Below, in pieces: positions 41,853-49,799 of a stretch of 64,000 nt of DNA. Source of the DNA: CAVQLX01 sp963811605 (GTDB lineage: Bacteria > Desulfobacterota > Binatia > DP-6); assembly GCA_963811605.1 (NCBI GenBank), contig CAWESA010000008.1, positions 62,001 through 126,000 on the forward strand. The letters are read 5' to 3'. Position numbers and translations under genes: made by a program. Every line of letters begins with the position of its first letter. Position 1 is the stretch's first letter. The notes below the pieces were generated by a model. It was given only the letters and a program-made list of their open reading frames with translations, was not told where the DNA came from and ran no database searches.

Positions 41853-42476
41853 TCACGCCGGAGCGAGCGCCGCCAGCACCGCCTCGGAGGACGTGACGGT
41901 CGCCAGCAGCGGCATGATGTTGTCCACCGAGAAGCGGTGCCACTCGTCGGGATAGCTGGCGCAGCAATCCTCCACCACCACCATGTCGAAGCCGCGGTTC
42001 ACCGACGCGCGCACGATCGACTCCACCGCCAGGTTGGTGGATACGCCGGTCATGATCATGGTGGTGCGACCGAGCTGGCGCAGCACGGGGTAGAGCTGCG
42101 TGCCGTAGGAGCCGTCGACGCCGACGGTGCGCTCGAGCACGAAATCCTCGGGCCGGGGCGTGAGCGCCTCGTGCACCTGTACGCCCCACGTGCCTTCGAC
42201 GAGGCGCGGCTTCGACCCCGCCACGCGATGCAGGCGCGTGTTGGGACGCGGGAAGCCGGGCTTGCCGCAGAAGTTGACGTACAGCACCGGCACCCCGCGG
42301 ACGCGGGCAGCGGCCGTCACCGCCTGCAGCTTCGGGATGACGCCGCGCTTCTGCACCTGCATCGCCAGGACCCCGCCCAGCCCGCGCTCGCCGACGTTCG
42401 ACTCGTGCACGATGTCGTTCTGCATCTCGACGAGGAGCAGGGCGGCACGGCCGGCGTCCAGGCTGAGTGGCGTCAT
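41853..42476 (-). CDS. Isochorismatase-fold protein lacking the catalytic Cys
   Basis: A 207-residue protein of the isochorismatase/cysteine-hydrolase family. ALLLVEMQNDIVHES near residue 12 holds the catalytic-type Asp position (shifted to Glu-Met-Gln-Asn-Asp), and TMIMTGVSTNLAVESIVRAS near residue 138 is the loop that normally carries the nucleophile as in TNxCVE. Here the Cys is Ala (TNLAVE). EntB-type isochorismatases also lack it, so the protein may hydrolyse a vinyl ether rather than an amide, or may be non-catalytic. It is upstream of, and probably co-transcribed with, the SnoaL-like gene. Confidence 0.85.
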   Translation of the reverse strand: MTPLSLDAGRAALLLVEMQNDIVHESNVGERGLGGVLAMQVQKRGVIPKLQAVTAAARVRGVPVLYVNFCGKPGFPRPNTRLHRVAGSKPRLVEGTWGVQVHEALTPRPEDFVLERTVGVDGSYGTQLYPVLRQLGRTTMIMTGVSTNLAVESIVRASVNRGFDMVVVEDCCASYPDEWHRFSVDNIMPLLATVTSSEAVLAALAPA

Positions 42477-42504
42477 GTGCGGGGCGTCCGCACGGGACGA
42501 GCGA

Positions 42505-42542
42505 GACGGCGAGTCACCGGGCCCTCCTAGTGACTCGCCGTC
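42505..42542 (-). terminator. Terminator hairpin downstream of the propeller-like gene
   Basis: GACGGCGAGTCAC (42505-42517) and its exact complement (42530-42542) form a 13-bp stem with a 12-nt loop, between the end of the gene at 42572 and the start of the next at 42476. It could alternatively act in the leader of the latter. Confidence 0.6.
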
Positions 42543-42571
42543 CCGTGGTCAACGCGCGGCGCGGCCGCGCC

Positions 42572-43738
42572 TCAGGACGGGCACACGCGCAGGATCCGGC
42601 CGGGGATGGGCGGGAAGATCTGCCCGATCTCGAACCGGGTCCGGAAGCGCGAGTCGACGAGGAAGATCTGCCCGTCGAGGGTATCGAGATCCGCGATGTT
42701 GACGAAGGCGTCCTGCACGGCGACCGGGATCTCCTCGACGCCATCGACACCGCCCGCGGCGTCGAAGCGGACGCGCACCAGGTGGGACGGCTCCGGCGTG
42801 CCGGTGACCACCACCCCATCGGGGAGCAGGGCGCCGGAGGCGATGATGAGGTCGGAGCCGAGGAAGGCCATGTGTTTCGGGAGTCGCATGCGGCGGTCGG
42901 CGGCAGTGAGCGTGAAGCTGAACAGGCGGTGGCCGTCGGCGGCGCCCAGGTCGATCGGCAGCTGCTGCACGCTGCCGCCGTCGATCGGGACGGTGAAGAT
43001 GGCCGCGGTCATGACGTCGGTGTCGAAGCGGACGTAGCCACCCATGAAGACGACGCCGGCCTTCACCGCCACCGCCTGGGGGATGAAGCCGAGGTACTGG
43101 CTGGCCTCGGCGATCGACAGCTCGACCACCGGCGACCCGTCGTCGGGCACCACGATCAGATGCGGCACGGTATTGCCGACGGAGTCGCCCGTCAGCACGA
43201 CGAAGGCGCCGCGCCCCGCGACGGCGATGTCGTCGACGCGCCGTCCCGCGAAGCTGAAGATGGGCGAGCAGGTGACGGGCGTGACGATGCTGCAGCGGAC
43301 CAGGTTGCCGTTCTCGAACGCGACCACGCCCGCCCCGCCGTCGAAGGCGAGGCGTCCGAGAGCCCGGTTCGCGAGCGTCACCATCGGGGGGTCCTCGGTG
43401 AGGGCGATGGCGCGGAAGCGGGAGGCCGGCGTTCCGAGGGCCGGGGGGACGTCCATGAACAGGAAGCTGTCGGTGGTCACGGGGACGAGGCTGCGCGGGA
43501 AGATCGGTCCGCCCAGCTCGTCGGTCGCGGTGATCACCGACGTCCCCAGGCAGGTGCCGCCGAGGGGCTGGATACGCGCGTGCCTGGGGCGCTTCGGCTT
43601 GCGCTTCTTCTTCTCGACCACGCGGCGCGTCGGCTGCAGCCGGGGGAGACCGGGGCCGGCGGCCAGGCCGTCGGCTGCGGGCAGACCCGAGACGGCGAGC
43701 ACGGTGGCGAGGGCGAGGCAGACGAGTGGGGTGCGCAT
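42572..43738 (-). CDS. Secreted propeller-like protein (388 aa)
   Basis: A 388-residue exported protein with a signal peptide (PLVCLALATVLAVSGLPAADG) and then a strongly basic stretch (VVEKKKRKPKRPRHAR near residue 43). The remaining 320 residues are beta-strand-rich with repeated blade-like patterns (FRAIALTEDPP, RVDDIAVAGRGAFVVLTGDS, HLIVVPDDGSPVVELSI, IFTVPIDGGSVQQLPIDLG, LVRVRFDAAGG), as in seven-bladed beta-propellers that tabulate values along the chain. Several Cys are present. ATG at 43738 has a nearby GGAGG. Function unknown. Confidence 0.75.
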   Translation of the reverse strand: MRTPLVCLALATVLAVSGLPAADGLAAGPGLPRLQPTRRVVEKKKRKPKRPRHARIQPLGGTCLGTSVITATDELGGPIFPRSLVPVTTDSFLFMDVPPALGTPASRFRAIALTEDPPMVTLANRALGRLAFDGGAGVVAFENGNLVRCSIVTPVTCSPIFSFAGRRVDDIAVAGRGAFVVLTGDSVGNTVPHLIVVPDDGSPVVELSIAEASQYLGFIPQAVAVKAGVVFMGGYVRFDTDVMTAAIFTVPIDGGSVQQLPIDLGAADGHRLFSFTLTAADRRMRLPKHMAFLGSDLIIASGALLPDGVVVTGTPEPSHLVRVRFDAAGGVDGVEEIPVAVQDAFVNIADLDTLDGQIFLVDSRFRTRFEIGQIFPPIPGRILRVCPS

Positions 43739-43824
43739 GGGTCGGTTCCTCCGTCGCGCGGGCTCGTTCGCCGCGCTTTCCCGATCTACGCGTGGATGGC
43801 CGGCCCGGATGCGGATGCGTTTCC

Positions 43825-43854
43825 TTGACGGTGCGGGCGGGCGGTTGATAGCGC
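43825..43854 (+). promoter_or_regulatory. Promoter of the PaaK-like operon
   Basis: -35 TTGACG (43825-43830), 18-nt spacer, -10 TAGCGC (43849-43854). The start codon at 43870 is 15 nt further, so the leader would be under 10 nt and has no ribosome-binding site. Confidence 0.55.
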
Positions 43855-43869
43855 GGTGAGTACCAACCC

Positions 43870-45135
43870 ATGCGCTTTCCCGGCTCGTCCGATGCCCTGG
43901 CCCGTCTCCTCGACTCGCTGCGGTGGGCCGCCGAGCGGTCGCCGTACTACCGCCGTCGCTTCGCCGAGGCCGGGGTGTCGGCCGACGACCTGCGCTCCTA
44001 CGAGGACGTCCGGCGCCGGGTTCCCTGCACCGCCAAGACCGACCTGGTCGCGAACCAGCGCGAGCATCCGCCGTTCGGCGACTTCCTCGCCGTGCCCCGG
44101 TCGGAGTTCGGCTCGCTGCACACGTCGCCGGGGCCGATCTTCATCCCGCGGCTCGCCTCGGAGCGCGGCGGCACGCCCGTGCTCAGGGAATCGATCGCCG
44201 CGATGGGCGTGCGAGCGGGCGACATCGCCCACGTCACGCTCTCCTACCACATCATGCCGGGTGGGCTGCGTTTGCACCGCGCCTTCGAGGAGGCCGGCTG
44301 CCTCGTGCTGAACGGCGGGACGGGCAACAGTCAGCTCCAGGTCGAGCTGGCGAAGGCGTGGGGCGCGACGGTGTACGCCGGCACCCCGAGCTTCCTCGCC
44401 AACCTCGGCGACACGGCGCGGGCGATGGGCCTCGACCCGCGGCGGGATCTCTCCTATCGCGTCGGCTTCTCGACCGCGGAGGCGCTGACGCCGGCGCTCC
44501 GGCGCGATCTGCAGGACACCTTCGGCATCGAGCTGTTCGACCACTGCGGCGAGGCGCAGATCGGCCCGCTGGCCGGCGAGTGCCGGGTGCACGAGGGCAT
44601 GCACCTGCACGCCATCGACCTGTTCTGCGAGTTTCTCGATCCGGAGACGGGCGAGCCGGTGGGCGAGGGCGGCACCGGCGAGCTGGTCGCGACGCAGCTC
44701 GGGCCGCGTGCCCTGCCGCTGCTGCGCTACGCACCGGGCGACGTCTTCCGGCTCCTCCCGGGATCGTGCGGATGCGGCGATCCCGCGCCGCGCGTCGTCT
44801 TCGTCGGCCAGGTGGGAGCCATCCGCAAGATCAAGGGCGTGCTGGTGCACCCGGCGCAGGTGCACCGGGCGCTGTCGGAGTTTCCGGGCGTGAGCCGGTT
44901 CCAGATCGTGGTCGATCGTCCCGCGGGCGAGCGCTACGACCGTGCCGTCCTGCGCGTCGGGCTCAGCGAGCCCGCCGGCGACGCCGCGACACTGGCGCGT
45001 GCGATGGCGACGCGCGTGAAGGCCGTCGCGCTCGTCGGGATGGACGTCGAGCTGGTGCCGGCAGCGGACCTGCCCGAGGGAGCGGCCGCGCCACGCTTCG
45101 CCGACGTCATGGTCGATCGCCGGGAGCACGCGTGA
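43870..45135 (+). CDS. PaaK-like adenylate-forming protein with altered ATP loop
   Basis: A 421-residue phenylacetate-CoA-ligase-like protein. Family features are the N-terminal SLRWAAERSPYYRRRFAEAG, EHPPFGDFLAV, HCGEAQIGPLAGEC near residue 220 with a metal-binding Cys/His set, RYAPGDVFRLLPGSCGCGD near residue 287 and VGAIRKIKGVLVHPAQV near residue 315 (start of the mobile C-domain). Where a normal PaaK has an SSGTTG loop this one reads LHTSPGPIFIP, so ATP binding may be lost or unusual. Its neighbour at 45132 keeps the loop. The two overlap by 4 nt and may form a heterodimer. A role in aromatic or fatty acid activation is inferred. Confidence 0.82.
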   Translation: MRFPGSSDALARLLDSLRWAAERSPYYRRRFAEAGVSADDLRSYEDVRRRVPCTAKTDLVANQREHPPFGDFLAVPRSEFGSLHTSPGPIFIPRLASERGGTPVLRESIAAMGVRAGDIAHVTLSYHIMPGGLRLHRAFEEAGCLVLNGGTGNSQLQVELAKAWGATVYAGTPSFLANLGDTARAMGLDPRRDLSYRVGFSTAEALTPALRRDLQDTFGIELFDHCGEAQIGPLAGECRVHEGMHLHAIDLFCEFLDPETGEPVGEGGTGELVATQLGPRALPLLRYAPGDVFRLLPGSCGCGDPAPRVVFVGQVGAIRKIKGVLVHPAQVHRALSEFPGVSRFQIVVDRPAGERYDRAVLRVGLSEPAGDAATLARAMATRVKAVALVGMDVELVPAADLPEGAAAPRFADVMVDRREHA

Positions 45136-46415
45136 CCCCGCACGCCGACCCGGGCCGGCGCTACTACGAGCCGGAGATCCAGACCATGCCGCTGGAGCGG
45201 GTGCGGGCGTTGCAGGCGCAGCGCCTGGCGCGCCAGCTCGATCGCATCTGGGAGACGCCCATCCCGTTCTTCCGCCGCAAGCTCGAGGCGGCGGGCTTGC
45301 GGCGCGCCGACCTGCGCGGCCTCGACGACCTGGGCGCCATTCCGACGACGGTGAAGCCGGAGCTGCGCGCCAGCGAGGAGGAGCACCCGCCCTTCGGTGA
45401 CTACCGCGGCGCGCCGCCGAGCGCGGCCGTGCGGCTCGGTGCGTCCACCGGGACGAGCGGACGGCCCACGCTCATCCTGTGGACGCGGAAGGATCTGGAG
45501 GTGGATCATGCCGCCTCGGCGCGCGGGCGCTGGCGCTGGGGGCTGCGGCCGGGGATGAGCCTGGCGAACGCGCATCCCTTCGGCATGAACGCCGGCGGCT
45601 GGCACTTCAGCCACGGTGTCGAGGCCCTGGGCGTGCTGAACATCCCCTCGGGGCCGCCGGTGGGCGAGGCGCACGTCCGCGACGTCGTCGAGGTGTGGCG
45701 CCGGCTGCGCCCCGACATGTATCGGCTGTTCGGCAACGTCGCGACGACGTATGCCGAGGCGGCGCGCGAGCTGGGCCTCGACCCGGTCCGCGAGCTGAAT
45801 CTCACCATCGCGGGCGACCACCCGTCCGAGCAGTATCTGATGGCCAGCTCCGGCCTCGAGGCGCTGCCGCTCCTCGGCAGCGCGTGCGACCAGCGCGATG
45901 GCGCGCACCTCGCCGAGGACCTCGCCGTCGTCGAGGTGATCGAGCGGGGCACGGGACGCTCGCTCGGCCATGGCGAGCGCGGCAACCTGGTCGTGACGGT
46001 CCTGGAGAAGGACAACTTTCTCCTGCGCTACGACCTCGAGGACGTGGTGCGGTTGAACGAGACGCCGTGCCCGTGCGGCGAGACGCACCGCCGCCTGTTC
46101 TACGAGGGTCGCGTGCGCGACATCGTCCCGGTCGGCGCGCGCGAGGTGCTTCCGATCGACGTCGCGCTGATCCTGTACGACTTCTCCGAGGTGTCGACGC
46201 CGTCCGCCGAGTACCAGATCGTGCGCCCGGCGACGCCCGCGCCGGAGCTGCACGTGCGTTGCGAGCACGCGCCCGGCGTGGACGTGGCGGCGCTCTCGGC
46301 GCGTCTCGCCGACCGCTTCCGCGCCCGGCTCGGCGTCGCCGCGCGCCTCGAGCTGGTGCCGAGAGGGGGGCTGCCCCGCTTCGCCTACAAGGCGGCGCGG
46401 GTCGTCGACGCGTGA
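45132..46415 (+). CDS. PaaK-like phenylacetate-CoA ligase family protein
   Basis: A 427-residue PaaK-like ligase. EHPPFGDYRG near residue 86 precedes an intact loop STGTSGRPTLILWTRKDLE near residue 105. NVATTYAEAARELGL near residue 200, DNFLLRYDLEDVVRLN near residue 292, the CPCGETHRR metal motif near residue 313 and GRVRDIVPVGAREVLP near residue 328 follow in order. It should form an acyl-adenylate and a CoA thioester from an aryl or fatty acid. Start GTG overlaps the upstream stop (GTGA). A glyoxalase, an acyl thioesterase and an EF-P paralogue follow on the same strand. Confidence 0.88.
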   Translation: MTPHADPGRRYYEPEIQTMPLERVRALQAQRLARQLDRIWETPIPFFRRKLEAAGLRRADLRGLDDLGAIPTTVKPELRASEEEHPPFGDYRGAPPSAAVRLGASTGTSGRPTLILWTRKDLEVDHAASARGRWRWGLRPGMSLANAHPFGMNAGGWHFSHGVEALGVLNIPSGPPVGEAHVRDVVEVWRRLRPDMYRLFGNVATTYAEAARELGLDPVRELNLTIAGDHPSEQYLMASSGLEALPLLGSACDQRDGAHLAEDLAVVEVIERGTGRSLGHGERGNLVVTVLEKDNFLLRYDLEDVVRLNETPCPCGETHRRLFYEGRVRDIVPVGAREVLPIDVALILYDFSEVSTPSAEYQIVRPATPAPELHVRCEHAPGVDVAALSARLADRFRARLGVAARLELVPRGGLPRFAYKAARVVDA

Positions 46416-46428
46416 GCCGGAGGTCGTC

Positions 46429-46908
46429 ATGCCACTGGACGTGACCGGCATCGACCACCTGTACGTCGCGGTGAGCGATCTCGCGCACGCGGTCGCCTTC
46501 TACGATCCGGTGATGCGCCTCCTCGGATTCAAGAAGGGGACGTTTCCCATCGCCGGCGAGCCGCACGTGCACTACTTCAACCGCGAGACGCAGTACTCGT
46601 TGCGCCCGGCGCGCGGGCCGGCGCGGCACGATCCCTATGCGCCCGGCTTGCACCACCTGTGCTTCCGCGTCGCGAGCCGGGACGACGTGGACACCGCGGC
46701 GCGCGAGCTGCGCCTGCTGGGCGTGGCCGCCACCACGCCCGCCCTCTATCCGGAGTACGCGCCCGACTACTATGCCACCTTCTTCTCGGACCCCGACGGT
46801 CTCCGCCTCGAGATCGTGGCCCTGCGCAGCGGGCGGATCCTGGTCCGCGAGCGGTGGGCGGAGCTGACCGAGTTCGAGGATCCGGTGCGCAAGGCCGGCC
46901 TGGCCTGA
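46429..46908 (+). CDS. Glyoxalase/bleomycin-resistance (VOC) family protein
   Basis: A 159-residue VOC-fold protein made of two beta-alpha-beta-beta-beta modules: GIDHLYVAVSDLAHAVAFYDPVMRLLGF at the start and GLHHLCFRVASRDDVDTAARELR at residue 70. Metal-ligand candidates are His in IDHLYV, His in LHHLCF and Glu in GLRLEIVALR near residue 128. The reaction is undecided among lyase, dioxygenase and epimerase types. It is 13 nt downstream of the PaaK-like gene. Confidence 0.88.
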   Translation: MPLDVTGIDHLYVAVSDLAHAVAFYDPVMRLLGFKKGTFPIAGEPHVHYFNRETQYSLRPARGPARHDPYAPGLHHLCFRVASRDDVDTAARELRLLGVAATTPALYPEYAPDYYATFFSDPDGLRLEIVALRSGRILVRERWAELTEFEDPVRKAGLA

Positions 46909-46931
46909 TGCGCGCCGGTGACCGCGTGCGA

Positions 46932-46961
46932 TTTCCGTCGCGCCTCCCGGACCGCTAGGGT
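46932..46961 (+). promoter_or_regulatory. Possible internal promoter before the acyl thioesterase
   Basis: TTTCCG (46932-46937), 18-nt spacer, -10 TAGGGT (46956-46961), then 9 nt to the ATG at 46971. The -35 is weaker than others in the window. Confidence 0.35.
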
Positions 46962-46970
46962 GCCCGCCGC

Positions 46971-47825
46971 ATGGCGCCGCGCAACCCCGCCGACCTGGTC
47001 CTCACCTCCCGCTACCGCGAGACCATCCACTTTCCCGATCTGACCGAGCGCCTCGGGCTGCGCCTGTCGTCGATCGTCAGCTACACGGCGCGGGCACACT
47101 TCGGGTCGTGGCACCGGAAGTTCGGCGGCCCCGACTTCACGGATCCGTCGGGCGTGTTCACCCCGCTGGTGTCGGTCGAGCTCGAGACCACCGACGTGCC
47201 GGTCGAGCCCTGGCAGGGCTTCCGCGTCCACGGCGAGACCTGTCTCGCGAAGACCGTCGACGAGCACGGCGCCGTGCGCCAGCTGGTGCGCGAGGGACGG
47301 CACACGGTGCGCGACGCGTCCGAGACGGTCGTGGCACGTGCCAAGCTGACCAACGTCTTCACGCGCTACCACCCCGATCCGGCGCGCCGGCGGGTGACCG
47401 AGCTGCCGCCGGAGCTCCGGCTCGGGACGGCGCCGTCGCGCGTGACCGAGCTGCTCGACGTCGGCGCACTGCTGCCCGAGGGGCGCCGCCCGGACTTCGC
47501 CGAGGAGGGCGAGCGCGTGTGGCACTACGGCCAGACGGACGCCAACCGTCACGTGAACGGCATGGAGTACCTGCGGTCGATGGAGCTGTTCGTGGCGGAC
47601 GGGCTCCACGCCGCCGGCCACGACCTCGGCCGGCTCTTCTTCACGCGGGCGCGCATCGTCTACCGCAAGCCGTGCTTCCGCGGCGAGGGCTACCGCCGCC
47701 TTGCGTGGTTCCGGGGCGAGGCGCCCCTGATCGTCAGCGGCGTGTTCCAGAAGGCGGGAGATCCATCCGACGGACGTCCCGCGGTGGCAGTCGAGCTCAC
47801 GTTGGGGCAGCATGAGCCGGCATGA
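46971..47825 (+). CDS. Double-hotdog acyl thioesterase-like protein
   Basis: A 284-residue protein built of two hotdog units. The first starts about residue 30 (SSIVSYTARAHFGSWHRKFGGPDF); the second contains YGQTDANRHVNGMEYLRSMELF near residue 183, where Asp, Asn and His match the catalytic loop of 4-hydroxybenzoyl-CoA/acyl-ACP thioesterases. It probably hydrolyses an acyl-CoA or acyl-ACP in the cytosol, consistent with the adjacent PaaK-like ligases. It overlaps the downstream efpL gene by 4 nt (ATGA), coupling lipid and translation genes. Confidence 0.78.
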   Translation: MAPRNPADLVLTSRYRETIHFPDLTERLGLRLSSIVSYTARAHFGSWHRKFGGPDFTDPSGVFTPLVSVELETTDVPVEPWQGFRVHGETCLAKTVDEHGAVRQLVREGRHTVRDASETVVARAKLTNVFTRYHPDPARRRVTELPPELRLGTAPSRVTELLDVGALLPEGRRPDFAEEGERVWHYGQTDANRHVNGMEYLRSMELFVADGLHAAGHDLGRLFFTRARIVYRKPCFRGEGYRRLAWFRGEAPLIVSGVFQKAGDPSDGRPAVAVELTLGQHEPA

Positions 47826-48394
47826 TCTCGACCGGTGACTTCAAGCGCGGGCTCCGCATCCTCATCGAGGGCGACCCGTACGTGATCCTCGACGTCCACG
47901 TGCAGTCGCCGTCGGCGCGTGGCGCGAGCTCGCTCAGCAAGCTGAAGGTGCGCAACCTTCGCACCGGCCAGGTCCTCGACAGGACGTTTCGCGGCGGCGA
48001 CCGCGTCGATGAGCCCGACATGGAGCTGCGTGCGGTGCAGTTCCTCTACCGCGACGACGACGGCTTCCACTTCATGGACACGCAGAGCTACGACCAGTTC
48101 ACGCTCGGCGCCGACGAGCTGGGGGACGCGTCCGGCTACCTCACCGAGGGCCTCGAGGGCATCCGCTCGGTCGTCTTCAACGGCAAGGTGATCTCCGTCG
48201 ACCTGCCGCAGATGGTCACCCTGCGCGTGACCGACACCGCGCCGGCGCTGAAGGGCGCGACGGCGCAGGCCCAGACCAAGCCCGCCACGCTCGCAACGGG
48301 CCTGGTGATCCAGGTGCCGTCCTACCTCGAATCGGACGAGCTGGTGGTGGTCGATACCCGCGACGGCCGCTTCATGTCGCGCGCCAAGGGGTGA
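47822..48394 (+). CDS. efpL: Elongation factor P-like protein EfpL (YeiP type)
   Basis: A 190-residue EF-P-fold protein with the three OB/SH3-like domains. The tip loop of domain I reads VQSPSARGASSLSKLKV, matching the extended SPTARGA loop of E. coli YeiP/EfpL and not the PGKGQAF loop of canonical EF-P that carries the modified Lys. The conserved C-terminal stretch PALKGATAQAQTKPATLATG then LVIQVP is as in the family. EfpL binds the ribosome and relieves stalls at certain proline-containing motifs with an unmodified Arg at the tip. Downstream by GTGA overlap is an 84-residue protein. Canonical efp is not in this window. Confidence 0.9.
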   Translation: MISTGDFKRGLRILIEGDPYVILDVHVQSPSARGASSLSKLKVRNLRTGQVLDRTFRGGDRVDEPDMELRAVQFLYRDDDGFHFMDTQSYDQFTLGADELGDASGYLTEGLEGIRSVVFNGKVISVDLPQMVTLRVTDTAPALKGATAQAQTKPATLATGLVIQVPSYLESDELVVVDTRDGRFMSRAKG

Positions 48395-48645
48395 CGGGCC
48401 AGGGCCCGGGCGCGCCGTCGTCCTTGACGCTCGACGCCGCGGGCGAGTACCTCCTCGACCCATGCGATCTCGGGCTGTTCGCGCCCCGCCAGCAGACGCT
48501 CCTCCAGGGCCTCGACGCGACGGTCTCCCAGATCATCGCCGGCGGGCCGGCTGCCTTCGACTCGGCAGACGCCAGCATGCGGCTCGGCACGGCGGTGCAG
48601 ACGATCGCAGCGGTCAAGACGGTGCCGTGCAGCAAGATGGAGTAG
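48391..48645 (+). CDS. Small protein coupled to efpL (84 aa)
   Basis: An 84-residue protein starting at a GTG that overlaps the efpL stop by 4 nt. It has LTLDAAGEYLLDPCDLGLF near residue 12 and a helical RQQTLLQGLDATVSQIIAG near residue 33, plus two Cys. There is no signal or membrane helix. The coupling and a clean codon pattern support expression. No family is recognised; a role with EfpL is only suggested by position. Confidence 0.55.
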   Translation: MTGQGPGAPSSLTLDAAGEYLLDPCDLGLFAPRQQTLLQGLDATVSQIIAGGPAAFDSADASMRLGTAVQTIAAVKTVPCSKME

Positions 48646-48651
48646 GACGGA

Positions 48652-49320
48652 CTACTTCCGGCAGACGCGGAAGTTCGCGTACTCGCCCTCGGCCATCGAC
48701 TTGGTGTCGTCGCTGTCGGTGAGGACGGCGATCCCCGCGGGCTTCGGGGTGTCGCGCTCGCCGAACAGCTTCTTGTAGTCGTCGCGCACGTTCACCCGCT
48801 CGTCCACCCACTGGGCGCCCCGCTCGCCGCCCGACTCGCGGACCAGCACCTGCGTGAGGCCGCCGTTGGAGGACAGCTGCGTGCCGGCGGGGACGCGCTC
48901 GCTCCAGATGTACTTGACCGCCTTCGGCCCGCGGATGCGGGAGTAGGGCACCAGCATGTAGACGGCGAGCGGACTGTCGTTGCGCGACGAGCTTCGCTCG
49001 TCGGCACCGGTCGGAAAGACGAGCGGGCGCCACGACCACGCCAGGATCGGGTAGGCGTCGAGATCCCACTCGTGCTCCAGCGCCGCCTGGATGCCGAGCC
49101 CCTTCGACGACGCCCGCAGCACGTGCCGGCCGCCGTCCGCCTCGACGGTGTAGACCGACTTTCCCTCGTCCTTGCGCACCTTCCAGTCGGATGGAAACTC
49201 GCCCACCGCGTTCTTCGCGAAGTCGGCGATCACCACGCAGTCGTCCTCCGCGCGGAGGGACGCGGGCGCCGTTGCGAGCAGCGCCACGGCGATCACGAGC
49301 CAGGTCGTCAGCGGCGCCAT
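48652..49320 (-). CDS. DUF3047 exported protein
   Basis: A 222-residue protein with a signal peptide (WLVIAVALLATAPASLRAE). The DUF3047 pattern is visible: CVVIADFAKNAVGEFPSDWKVRKDEG near residue 28, then YPILAWSWRPLVFPTGADER near residue 90, SPLAVYMLVPYSRIRGPKAVKYIWSE near residue 115 and a Cys near the end (FRVCRK). The function of the family is unknown. The start at 49320 is the Met that gives the signal peptide. A palindromic TCGATC/GATCGA pair lies just upstream (49328-49348). Confidence 0.82.
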   Translation of the reverse strand: MAPLTTWLVIAVALLATAPASLRAEDDCVVIADFAKNAVGEFPSDWKVRKDEGKSVYTVEADGGRHVLRASSKGLGIQAALEHEWDLDAYPILAWSWRPLVFPTGADERSSSRNDSPLAVYMLVPYSRIRGPKAVKYIWSERVPAGTQLSSNGGLTQVLVRESGGERGAQWVDERVNVRDDYKKLFGERDTPKPAGIAVLTDSDDTKSMAEGEYANFRVCRK

Positions 49321-49376
49321 GTGCACCTCGATCGTGGTTGTAGATCGATCCGGCCCGGGGCGCGAGGCACCGCCGG

Positions 49377-49787
49377 TCAGGGCGGCGTCAGCCCCATCTG
49401 CCGTGCCTGCGCGGCCGCGTCGCGCGCCGCCCAGCGCCGGTGGATCAGGCCGTCCCGCATCGCGAACCATTCCATCGCGACGATCTCGTACGACTTCCCC
49501 GTCGGGCCCTGGCCGCGGAACGCGCCCACCGACGTGCCGCGCTCGGTGTAGCGCGCGACCACCGTGTCGGCCTGGGCCACGAGCCCGTCCACCCGCAGCT
49601 CGATGGCGAAGGCGTCGTGCAGCTCCTTCCAGACGGGGAGGACGACGTCGAGGCCGCCGGCGCCGAGGACGCCGTAGACGACGGCATCGGGCGTGAACAG
49701 CCGGCGCAGGGTCGCCGGGTCCCCCTGGTTGAAGGCGTCGACGTACCCCCGGACGACGCGTGCGTTGATCTCCGGACTCGACGGCAC
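49377..49787 (-). CDS. SnoaL-like ester cyclase / NTF2-fold protein
   Basis: A 136-residue protein: NARVVRGYVDAFNQGDPATLRRLFTPDAVVYG is the helical entry of the SnoaL polyketide-cyclase family. TVVARYTERGTSVGAFRGQGPTGK near residue 80 and EWFAMRDGLIHRRWAARD near residue 105 supply the strands and His/Asp positions of the pocket. The exact reaction is unknown. It lies 12 nt downstream of the amidohydrolase at 49800 on the same strand and probably belongs to its operon. Confidence 0.85.
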   Translation of the reverse strand: MPSSPEINARVVRGYVDAFNQGDPATLRRLFTPDAVVYGVLGAGGLDVVLPVWKELHDAFAIELRVDGLVAQADTVVARYTERGTSVGAFRGQGPTGKSYEIVAMEWFAMRDGLIHRRWAARDAAAQARQMGLTPP

Positions 49788-49799
49788 GCGCGGTGTCGA

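Noticed and set aside
43870..48645. Natural-product biosynthetic cluster around the two PaaK-like genes
   Set aside because: No carrier protein, ketosynthase, condensation domain or tailoring set is present; the content fits acyl-CoA metabolism plus a translation factor.
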